Source: Medicago truncatula
Taxonomy: Eukaryota > Streptophyta > Magnoliopsida > Fabales > Fabaceae
Direction of reading: 5' to 3'
Assembly (NCBI RefSeq): GCF_003473485.1
Contig: NC_053046.1
Span: 37,719,832-37,783,831, forward strand
Length of the DNA stretch: 64,000 nucleotides
Part shown: positions 35,651 to 45,800 of the stretch, in pieces
Position numbering within the stretch: position 1 is the stretch's first letter
How the letters are laid out: every line of letters starts with the position of its first letter
Position numbers and translations under genes: made by a program
The notes under the pieces: generated by a model
What the model was told of the DNA's origin: nothing
What the model saw: the letters and a program-made list of their open reading frames with translations, nothing else
The model's database searches: none

Positions 35651-37298
35651 ATTGATATTGTTACTTACTTTTTTTCACTACTTTTGTTGAGATTGTTGAG
35701 AATGTTGAGAATATGCTATGCTAGCTTGTTAGATGAGTGAATGTTGAGAATTTAAAGAGAGTTTGTTTACTATTTTTGGAGAAATTAAAGTTATGGTTAG
35801 GAACGTGTTTGCTTGTTAGACTAATTAGAACTAGTCTTAAGGTAATATCATTTTTAATAAATAATAAAAAATTATGTGTATTATAAGATTTTGACTATAA
35901 TGTAGGAATTTGGTTATGGACTGAGATGTGAAAATTGGCTATTTTTAGTTTACACGTGTAATGATAACTAACTAGTTATTTGCAACTCTAGTAAAAATCA
36001 CTTTAGTGCAGAAAAATTGGATCCTAACAAGAATTCAAATCATGTACATGGGTGCCACTTGTTACTCTTTTGACTAAAATTGCAGGCCAACTAATTTACA
36101 AAATTTGAAAAATCAGTAAATACAAATATTAATTACTTAGGTTTACACACATGAATGCTTTAAACACTTCAATAAAAAGAAAAAAAATTGAGTGTTCTCA
36201 TTTTACTTTTTATTTTATTTATATAAGTGTTCCTAAATGCTTTAAATTTAGACATGTGACTTCATACATAAGTCTTTGCTCCATATGGTCATGCATCCTA
36301 TCCTTCTTTTAATAATAGTTTATTTAAATTTTTTAATTTTTATAGATAGACAAAATAACAAATAACTTTTGAAACTCATACATATAAGTAGAGGGGACGG
36401 TTGAAATTCGAATTCCCATCATAACTTGATATCTTATCCAACAATTTTGACATTTTTATCAATTAAACTATAACTTATGAACTAATGTATTCAATATTAA
36501 CGGTTCATGCATATAGATATCCACCATTTGCAAGAGAATACTATTAAATAATGTGCTTCAAGTTCTCAAAAGAAATCAATCTCCACGGTTGGTCGTAGGT
36601 AGAAGATACCGCAAAAAATAAAACAAAAATTGATAATATCTAAATTCAATCACTTGAATTATCGTGAATTTAGCTTAGTGGGTATGGACAATACATAAAA
36701 TATGTATTGGTTGGGGTTCGAACCCCAGATACCCCACTTCTCCATGTTTAAATCACTTGAATTACTCTCTAGTCTCTACCGTTTATCCAAACACAATCGG
36801 TATCTAAAATTAATTTCTGAAGTTATAATATCTTAATGAGTCTCTAATATTGGTCTCTTTATTGTTACATCTAGACATTTATTAAAGCATCAATGCAATA
36901 ATTGGTATAACAACAATAATCAAAAATGTCAAATAACAATAATTATACTATCAAATCAAATCAAATAGAAAATAACTTTCGTTATTCTTTCCACAGTATA
37001 ACAATGTTTTTTTTAGGGGATAGTATAACAAACTTGCTCAACAAATTAAATGAATCACAACCAGCTCACTGTACTGCCTATCAAATAATTGTTTGTATCA
37101 AATTTACTTAATTTTTGGTCAAATTTGTACCCCTTTATAAATGAACGTAGCATCCGGGTAGTTAGTATTTGATTGATGATCATATATACATCATTGTCAT
37201 TGCTGTCTTATTTCTAAATTAAAGATAGGAAAATGAATCTGAAAAAAGAAAAGAATTGAATTTGTATAAGGAAATATTACAATAGATTTCACTTGTAA
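35651..37298. other. intergenic with repeat relics
   Basis: No gene. Contains one arm of a dispersed inverted repeat (35870-35975, partner 40250-40365) and a SINE-like copy at about 36667-36745. Confidence 0.5.
36667..36745 (+). repeat. tRNA-derived SINE-like copy
   Basis: TTTAGCTTAGTGGGTATGG (A-box like) and GGGGTTCGAACCCCAG (B-box like) about 40 bp apart, followed by ATACCCCACTT. It is too diverged in the anticodon arm for a real tRNA. Confidence 0.6.
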
Positions 37299-37640
37299 TT
37301 GAAAGAGTTGCAAGAACTAGAGCTGGTTTTTCTTGGTTCTTGTAAAAGCATGGGGCAAATGCCGCCACCATATCTTGGTCTTGGATTTGGCACCTTCGTC
37401 TACCAGAAAAAATCAAATTTCTTGTTAGGCTGGCTTATAACAACCATGTCCCCTACCATGTCTCTTATAAATCATCGGAACTTTGCTCCTTCTGAGGAAT
37501 CACTTCGTCGTTGTATTAGAGATTGTTCATCCTCAACTTACCTTTGGCAAGCTTTTGGCCTCATCTTTGTTGAGTTTTTGTCTAACCTAGATATTTTGAG
37601 TTGCTCAAGCAAGGGCTTATTTTCCATAATGTTTTAAGAT
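37299..37640 (+). pseudogene. LINE reverse-transcriptase C-terminal fragment (zf-RVT-like)
   Basis: The plus-strand frame contains EESLRRCIRDCSSSTYLWQA, which resembles the ESLxHCLRDCxxxxxLW segment of the zinc-binding region after plant LINE reverse transcriptases. There is no start or catalytic YADD, so it is a remnant. Confidence 0.45.
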
Positions 37641-39366
37641 AACTTTGTAATCGTAAAGTACCGTTTGATGTAAAAACTCAACTTTGTAACTTCAAATGTC
37701 AAATCTCAACCAGAAGTAAAATGGTTAATAATACCGTTTTTTTTTTTTTTTAAGAAATAATACCGTTGTTTTTAATAATAATGTCTCCTCCCCCCATTTT
37801 TATTAAAAAAAAAATAAAAAAAAAAAGTGATAACTTTCATATATTTCTATGTTAATTTTCTATACCTAATTCAATTCATTCCACTTCAAAACATCAATTT
37901 TAAAGGGGAAAGTGAGAAGTTCTATATTATTAGTGTGCACATGTATGCACACACATGTGTATTGCATCTCATTATAGGTCTTGAATGCGGGTTGTTTGAT
38001 TTCACAATCTAGTCCCTAAATTATGCATGTGGTTTATAGACAAAGAGTTAGGAATAATTAATTAACTTCGATTCAAGTTGCATACAAAAATTGAGTAGGA
38101 ATTATCTTCCCTTAGTCCCTTCTTAAAATGAATTAGAAGTTTATTTTTACAATAAATTAGATGTTTTGATTTTTTTAAGTGTATAAAGCACATGTTTATT
38201 GATGACAACAATGATTCATCTACACACTCAAAAATACAAATAGAGAAGAATTTAATAAACCATCACTCTCTCTAATTTAGCCCCTAAAAGCATATGAAAT
38301 TTGTCGATTTAATTGATCTCTACTATTAAGATATTAGGGCGTCTAAGTTGACCAGTTTTTATAAACTCTAAGGACTAAATGTGTATATTTTATATAGTTT
38401 AGGGGACTACTTTTTTTTTTTTTTTTAGGGAAATTACTTAGTATATTTGTATGATTTTTGGACAAAATTAGGGAGAAAATGATAGTATATAATTAAATTG
38501 ATGGTTTATTCAATATATTTTGATCATATTTCTTGCCACCATCATCCTATTCTCTAATTCAATTTACAAATAGTGAGTCATATTTATAAGAAGAAAAAAA
38601 TAAAAATTATCAAGACTCATTTAATATTTTATTTTAGAAGTCTTATCAAATATAAATGGTATTAAATATTTGTACACACACTTGTATACATGCATTTATA
38701 ATGGTATACATATATAAAAAGGAAATAGTTTAGAATTAATATATCTTAAAATTAATTATTTATTTAAGAAGAAAAAAAAAGGGTCAAAAAATCATAAATT
38801 TATTAGGCTGTTACATTGTCTACGTGGATGTGTTTGCTTGCATGGCTTCTGGAACTAGTTTCTCGTCTCCCTTACAAATAAGTAGATTTCAATTTATTAG
38901 GATTAGGATTGATGTCTCTGTTTTATGTTAGCTATTTGTTACTATAGCTTAATAGTACTTATGGAATCATGGGGTAGCATAAATTAGGATAAATTGAATG
39001 AAGCAAAAGCTCCAGGTTGAAGCTAAAAAAGGGAATTATGCTACTTGTTTAGGGTAGGTGCTCTCAAAGATTTACAACTGAAGATTTGATTTTTTTTTGT
39101 TTTCTTTTTTTCGTCGTTCAGAGTTTCGGTTTATTTTTATTGAGAGAATTTCGGTTTATGTCCCCCTTTATTTTATACTTTTTTCTTTCTTAATATATGA
39201 TTTGGGTGTTGCGGTAGGAAACTCCTATGCACCCCATCATTGCTTAAAAAAAATAGTGCTTGTGGAATTGACAACCCTTGATGCCTAATCTCTTGAACCA
39301 ACAATAACCGGGTCGGGGATCCGTTCTCATGTTTTCAATTTATAAAAAAAAAAAAAGTTATAAATC
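37641..39366. other. AT-rich intergenic, no gene seen
   Basis: Poly-A/T tracts near 37738, 37806 and 38409. The plus-strand ORFs at 37827-38012 and 39097-39288 are hydrophobic low-complexity frames without recognised motifs. Confidence 0.45.
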
Positions 39367-39374
39367 GCGACTTA

Positions 39375-39731
39375 CAGGGGCAGATCTTCTCAAGGGCAGA
39401 CAGGTGTCATGGCATCCCCTGAATTTACTATATTGATAGCATTATGCCCATACTTATAATAAATTCTCAGTGGTTGTAGTGGTGCCTCTATATGTTGAAA
39501 GTCGCATGTTCAACCCTTTGAAAGTGTCTTTTTTTATATTCTGATGTATTTTTAATCTTTTATCCAAAAAATAACGTCCCACATGGCACTCAAACCTGCA
39601 CCAACCAGGTATTTTTGAAGCAATACATACCACTAGAGCACTTGACTTCTATTGCTATTATTTGAATCATTTTAATATATATTCCATAACTGTTTGGTAC
39701 CCCTAAGAAAATAAATCAAGATCCGCCACTG
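39375..39731. mobile_element. hAT-type non-autonomous element with perfect 8-bp TSD
   Basis: Left end CAGGGGCAGATCTT and reverse-complemented right end CAGTGGCGGATCTT form a 14-bp terminal inverted repeat with two mismatches. Both sides carry the same 8-mer GCGACTTA (39367-39374 and 39732-39739). CAGxGGCGGATC termini and 8-bp duplications are standard for hAT elements. 357 bp, no transposase. Confidence 0.85.
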
Positions 39732-39733
39732 GC

Positions 39734-39897
39734 GACTTAGTCATGTAAAATACATTAAATTACACGGTCATCCAATTTAATTTGACTTAGTCATGTAAAA
39801 TACATTAAATTACACGGCCATCCAATTTAATTTGATTTAGTCGTGTAATTCAACAAATTTGTTGAATCACATGACTGAATCAAATTAAATTGGATGA
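39734..39897. repeat. 50-bp tandem repeat running into a 76-bp palindrome
   Basis: Units starting GACTTAGTCATGTAAAATAC begin at 39734 and 39784, with a third truncated unit from 39834 (period 50). The third unit runs into a near-perfect inverted repeat at 39820-39895, centred on CAACAAATTTGTTG, with arms starting ATCCAATTTAATTTGA. Confidence 0.85.
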
Positions 39898-39974
39898 TTC
39901 TCTTACACATTTAATATACTCGTCACAAAAATATTATTGATCATAATTACATTATAGTCAAAATTAGTTAGTAC

Positions 39975-40247
39975 TCCCTCCGTTTCATAATACTTGTCCA
40001 TTTTAGAGAATAATTTTGTTTCACAATACTTGTCACTTTCAAGTTTCAATGCAACATTAAGTATTGTCTTGTCAATAATACCCTTGCATATTTATTGTAG
40101 AGAGAGAAAAAAATAAAATGAAATAATAAATGGTTAAAGGTATTATAGAAAACACACACATATTTTCATCAAAAATAACAAAATTTATTTGGTTTCTTGA
40201 TTACTGCAATTTTTCTAAAATGGACATGTATTTTGAAACGGATGGAG
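39975..40247. mobile_element. Stowaway MITE
   Basis: CTCCCTCCGTTTCATAATAC at the left and TTTTGAAACGGATGGAG at the right form the Stowaway-type inverted repeat, with TA on both flanks (39973-39974 and 40248-40249). 273 bp. Confidence 0.85.
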
Positions 40248-40559
40248 TAATATTTACACGTGTAAACTAAAAATAGCCAATTTTCACATCTCGGTCCTTA
40301 ACCAAATTCCTACATTATAGTCAAAATATTATATACTTTTTTTTATTATTACAAGTGATATTATGCATGGGGAACTGATGCACTTACACACCTGTACAAA
40401 AAACTTAACAATGTCTACCATTATAAGACTAAATATCTGTGAGGATACTTATCTTTAGTGCAGGTATAAGTAAATAAATAATAATGGACTGCCTGTTTAT
40501 TCATCTAGATGTCTTAATTGTTTTTATATTTATATGTTGTTGATTTTGTTGCAAGCTTG

Positions 40560-41326
40560 GGTCTTTAAGCACTTCAAGGGTATGGGCGTCAGAGATGCAT
40601 GAAGTGGATATTTGGACCATCAACATCCATGTGCCTTGATGCATCTATTGCTTAATTAGGGGTTTGTCTTTACCAGACAAATACAAAAAGCATTTAGATC
40701 AGCTAGATCTGGCAGGTGTTATCATGTCCTCGTATATTGAACACCATCAGACACGTCTGTTCGAGTGAGTCGACCTTTACTCTGGATGGCTCAGATACAG
40801 TTCTCGTAGGGTGAGATATCTGCCGGAGCGGGTGCTTTTCCAATTTGGGTATGTTCAGACCATCCCCAGACATTCATGCGAGAATGCATCTCCTCGGACG
40901 ATCTTAACGGAGATAATCTTTCGTTATGCGCACCATGTTGATCATATGCTGACACCTTAGTACTTTGTGCTCGCAGCTATGACTGGTGTGGAGACGTCAC
41001 AAGGATACATCAGATGGTTTTATTCTATCTCACATCCACATACCATTCTTCCGGACGAGGTTGTTCATGTCCCGAGGCCACCCAAGCAGGAGATCCTTTA
41101 TAAGATTGATGGTGAGCAGGATGGAGAACAAGGGTACTTGTGCTGACCGAAAAGTTGGGTCGTATCAGAGACCATGTCTATGTCATAATGGCCATTGGTG
41201 TGGGGGAGCAAGGGTCTGAACAATGGTGTCATTTGGAAGCAATCCTGGAGGAGGTTCATAGGGAGCAGGTTTATTGCCGTAGGCGTGCTATTGGGGGTGG
41301 GGATGGTAGGGCTTACTTTTAGTTTT
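40560..41326 (+). pseudogene. plant mobile domain (PMD / MAIN-like) transposon gene remnant
   Basis: Joining frames informally, the region shows DLYSGWLRYSS, VRYLPERVLFQFGYVQTIP, ILTEIIFRYAHHVDHML, GYIRWFYSISHPH and PRPPKQEILYKI, then a tail with EEVHREQVYCRRR. These are conserved phrases of the aminotransferase-like plant mobile domain found in MULE-type and Gypsy elements and in MAIN genes. Stop codons (for example after RLFE near 40768 and before YFVL near 40960) and at least one frameshift break it. No start codon is intact. The locus is GC-richer than its surroundings. Downstream lies a set of short palindromes. Confidence 0.75.
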
Positions 41327-41549
41327 ATGGTGTTGTATCCTTTGGATAATCATTAATTTTGAATTTTATGTCTGAACACTTGGTTTGTAACCTTTGGATA
41401 ATTTTAGTTTTAAATTTAATGTTTGAAAATTGTGTTGTTTCTTATCATTTTTAATGTAAGTATTTATTTTGTACCATGTTTATATCATTTGAAATCAATT
41501 TTTTACCATATGCATGTCTCAACCAAAAAACAAGGTTTTGTCCCTTACT

Positions 41550-41790
41550 GATACATTTCAGATTATATAATCTGAAATGTTTTATGACATTCTGGATTAT
41601 ATAATCTGAAATATATCTCTTTTACTACAAAGTTAGACTTTTCTGGGTTGTTGGACACATTTCAGATTATATAATCCGAAATGACTAAAAGGGTTTCAGA
41701 TTATAAAATCTAAAATTTAGTTTTACAGAGAATACACAAACATCTTCAAGGTGCTCTAGGTTCTAACTGTTAAAGAACTTTTCAGATTTT
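41550..41790. repeat. array of TTTCAGATTATATAATCTGAAA-like palindromes
   Basis: A perfect 28-bp palindrome (half-site ACATTTCAGATTAT) at 41553-41580 is followed by variants near 41587, 41657, 41694 and 41783 with the same centre. They follow the plant-mobile-domain remnant and may be its subterminal repeats. Confidence 0.8.
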
Positions 41791-41812
41791 ATAATCCAAT
41801 GAGGAATGCAAT

Positions 41813-41995
41813 GAGGAATGTTATTTGAACAACCCTTTGTTGGGACAACTTGTTGGACAACCAAACTACACAAAGAAATTAAGGTATTGACACAAAAACC
41901 TAAGCAATAGAGAGAGAAAGTAAAAACAAATGTGAATATGAAAGATTAAGTTGTCACAAAAATTATCAAAAAAGGTTGTTCAAATATCATTTCTC
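41813..41995. mobile_element. 183-bp MITE, copy 2 of the four-copy family
   Basis: Starts GAGGAATGTTATTTGAACA and ends CAAATATCATTTCTC. Flanks GAATGCAAT (41804-41812) and AAATGCAAT (41996-42004) are a 9-bp target duplication with one mismatch. The interior is diverged from the other copies. Confidence 0.75.
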
Positions 41996-42412
41996 AAATG
42001 CAATATGGTGGAAAAAATAAAAGCTAACTAAGTTTTTTAAAAAGAAAAGATTTTGAAAGCCCAATTCAAACTCTCATGTGTTTTTCAACAAATTCAATTG
42101 ACATTGATTATTGTTGTCTATACTCCAAACAATGCTAAGAAACAAAGTAAATGACAATGTTAACCACAAATTCCATCGGTCGTCGGTTAAAACTCATCGA
42201 CAGTTAACTGCCGATGAGGTTATATTAGTATTTTTTTTTGTTGTTTCCTAGCACCATTTGATTTGAGAACATCAATCTTCATTGACATTAGAGTTCAGTC
42301 TAATAGCCAAGTGCTTATTGCTTAAGGATGTGAGAGAAAAGATTCAATGTAAAAGTATGTCATCTGGTAGGGAGAATATTTAAAACTAATTTAACTTATC
42401 TATTAAATCATA

Positions 42413-42539
42413 CTCCCTCCGGTCCTATTTATAAGAGAATTTTGGGTCAACAAAAGTTGATGTATCTAGTTAAAAATTCAGTCCAAATACATTCACTTTT
42501 GTTGACCTAAATTTCTCTTATAAATAGGATCGGAGGTAG
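42413..42539. mobile_element. Stowaway MITE upstream of the first GDSL gene
   Basis: CTCCCTCCGGTCCTATTTAT and ATAAATAGGATCGGAGGTAG form the inverted ends, with TA at 42411-42412 and 42540-42541. 127 bp, able to fold fully. It abuts the promoter segment shared by the two GDSL genes. Confidence 0.9.
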
Positions 42540-42717
42540 TATTTCATAACATTTCATACCTTAAAAAATGGTGAAGGGCGATGAGACATTGACAAGAAAT
42601 TAAATGTTTATAGTCATACCTAGAAGAAACAATAAAAACCACATACAAACTGGTCATTAAAAACTCCAACCAAACTTTCCTTGCGCATTAATCACATTTA
42701 ACTAACCTTGAACAACT

Positions 42718-42727
42718 ACTATATATA
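42718..42727 (+). promoter_or_regulatory. TATA box of first GDSL gene
   Basis: CTATATATACATAT about 95 bp upstream of the ATG, in the promoter stretch conserved with the second paralog. Confidence 0.45.
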
Positions 42728-42817
42728 CATATATTAAACCTTCTGTGTAAGCCAGAATAGCTTCTCCAAAAGAGTTAAAATAAAAATAGTACATAATATT
42801 ATTACTTCATTATTATC

Positions 42818-45800
42818 ATGAGGCTTATATGCATATGCATAGCATGGTTAATATTGATAACCCAAATTATCATGGTGACTTGCAAGACTAAAAATCATGT
42901 ACCAGCAGTAATTGTCTTTGGTGATTCTTCTGTGGATTCTGGAAACAATAATAGGATAGCTACACTTCTCAAGAGCAATTTTAAACCTTACGGCCGTGAC
43001 TTCGAAGGTGGCCGCCCTACCGGACGGTTTTGTAACGGTCGTACTCCACCGGACTTCATCGCCGAAGCTTTTGGCGTTAAGCGCAATATACCGGCATACT
43101 TGGATCCTGCTTATACCATTGATGATTTTGTCACTGGTGTTTGCTTTGCTTCTGCTGGAACTGGATATGATAATGCAACTTCTGATGTACTAGTAAGTTC
43201 TTTATTTGTGTTGGACTGTGTTCTCAATTTTTTTTTTTTTTGTCAAGTAACATAGTGACTGGAGCTCACACATTTTAAATATGGAGAGGTGGGGTGTCCG
43301 TGGTTCGAACTCCGGCCCCAGCATATATTATACAATATTCCTACCAATTAAGTTAAGCTCACGAGGATAATGTGTTCTCTCTACTTTATACTGTCCATTT
43401 TTTATTTAATCCTTCCCTTATTTTATGTGCATGATGTCTTAAATAAAATTTCACATTGTCATCAGTCATCACCTGTATTCAAGGATTATTAGAGCCCAAA
43501 ACAAATTAATGGAAAACTTAAAAAAAAGTTGATAACAATATCAAATTAATTGTTAATTGACATTGTTTTACAAGATTATCCTTGTTAAGATTTATGTTTT
43601 ACCCATAATATTTATTACAAATTGCATGAAAATATATAACATAATTAGAGATAGGTTGGTAACGAAATAACTTATGTAATTAAAAAGAGAAAAGATATTT
43701 ATAGCGAGATATTAGACAACGAAATCATCCCAAAAGCACGTGGCAAAATGTTTAATGCTAACTTAACAGCCCAACCAACATTTTTTCTGCTCATGAACAA
43801 ATTCAATTGGTTGTCGCAATTCTTGTGATTCATTCGTGATGCAATTTTCGTTGGATATAGCAGTTCTCAATTAAAAATATAAATAAAAGGAGCCTATAGA
43901 AAGTACAAGAAAAGATATAAATGTCCTATTTTCAAGCACAATTATAGGTTGTAATTGTAAAAAAAGGACATAGGTAGTGTGTGTGTAAATTTGGTTTCAT
44001 AATTATGTCCTATTTGGTTTTTTTGGTAGTGAGTCATATTTGGTTTGACGGATTTGGATCCTCTCCTGCCCTTTTGGTTCAGCCATCTCTCCTTTTTCAA
44101 TTTAATGGTTGATTGATACATAAAAAGCAAAACTAACAGTAAAGAAAAGAGAGAAAAAAGTTAATGAATGGTTAAGATTATGGCAGGATGTGCAACATGA
44201 GAGGATCCAAATCCTTAGTTTGACACAATTATTAGCATTTTGAAACTCAATAAAATAGTGAACCAATGGTTTCATTGTAAAGTTCCTTTCACTCTCAAAT
44301 TTGACCATCTACTCCATTTCCTTTTTTTTAGGCAATCCACCTATCTCCTTATGTTTCTCTACCTGTCTATCTACCAATTTTTTAATATCTTTCTATGTGA
44401 TGAGAATTCACTCATTGAAACCTACGGACAAGCAAGGTTGTTTAACTAAGAAGGAAATTTAAGACGTTATTCATGACAACTAATGGAGATGCCACCTTTA
44501 GACATGACAAGGTGATACCATGTAGTGTTGAGAGACAAATTTATAGAAAAGTATTATTATGGTTAAAAGATATATAAAAAAAATATGTGCTGATTTCTAA
44601 CCATCGAAGTATGTGACATGACTATTTCCTTTTCAATGCTAACATATTAAGATTAGCGTAAGTTAATATTTTTAGTTTCAAATATAATATAATTAAAAAA
44701 ATTGATTTCTCTTCTATTTGAATTGTGAATGTTCATTGATAAATAAATACAATAGGTGATAAGTGGATATAAGGATTTTAGTAAAAAAAAATGTGTATAT
44801 AAGGATGATTTGGTGGTTGAGTTGAGTATGGAGTTAAAATATAGAGCGATAAAGAGGTTAATGATTCGATCTCGACTTCAAACGTAAAAAATATAAATAG
44901 TAATTTTTCGTTTCAAAAAACCAAAAACAATATAAGCTGATATTGATATGTGATATATTATTTATTTATTTCTAAAGTGGTGACTTATTTTATTTTCATA
45001 ATAAACCAATTAATTAATTAACATTGGATGTCAACTTTTCTACAGAATGTGATACCGCTATGGAAGGAAATAGAGTTCTTCAAAGAATACCAAGAAAAAT
45101 TGAGAGTCCATGTTGGTAAAAAGAAAGCAAATGAAATCATAAGTGAGGCATTATACCTAATAAGCTTAGGAACAAATGATTTCCTTGAAAATTACTATAT
45201 TTTCCCAACAAGACAACTTCATTTCACCGTATCACAATATCAAGATTTTCTAGTGGATATTGCTGAGGATTTCGTTAGAAAATTACACTCACTTGGTGCT
45301 AGGAAATTATCTATAACTGGTCTTGTTCCTATTGGGTGTCTCCCATTAGAAAGGGCTACAAATATTTTTGGTGACCATGCTTGCAATGAAAAATACAATA
45401 GAGTGGCTTTGCAATTTAATGCCAAGTTGGAGAATATGATATCAAAGCTAAATAAGGAGTTACCACAATTGAAGGCTTTGTCGGCAAATGCATATGAGAT
45501 TGTCAATGATATCATTACAAGACCTTCCTTCTATGGTATGTTTTCTTTATTTGTTCTCACAACATATATATCATATGTGTTTGTGCTCATTCTACATCTT
45601 ATTATGGTATGTTATATGCTGCACTTCTCTTTCTTGGCTATGACTATGACACAAATATACACAAACTCACACATAGGTTAAAAAAAATGATGTTGATCTA
45701 GTTGGGTCATCACACATGGTTTTGAGCAACTACATACGTCCATTGTTAATATCACATCTTTGTCCAAAATGTATTAGGTATATTGGTTATTTTACTTTTA

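Noticed and set aside
44102-44449. ORFs in GDSL-1 intron 1
   Set aside because: Low-complexity hydrophobic frames in an intron; exons on both sides splice in phase without them.
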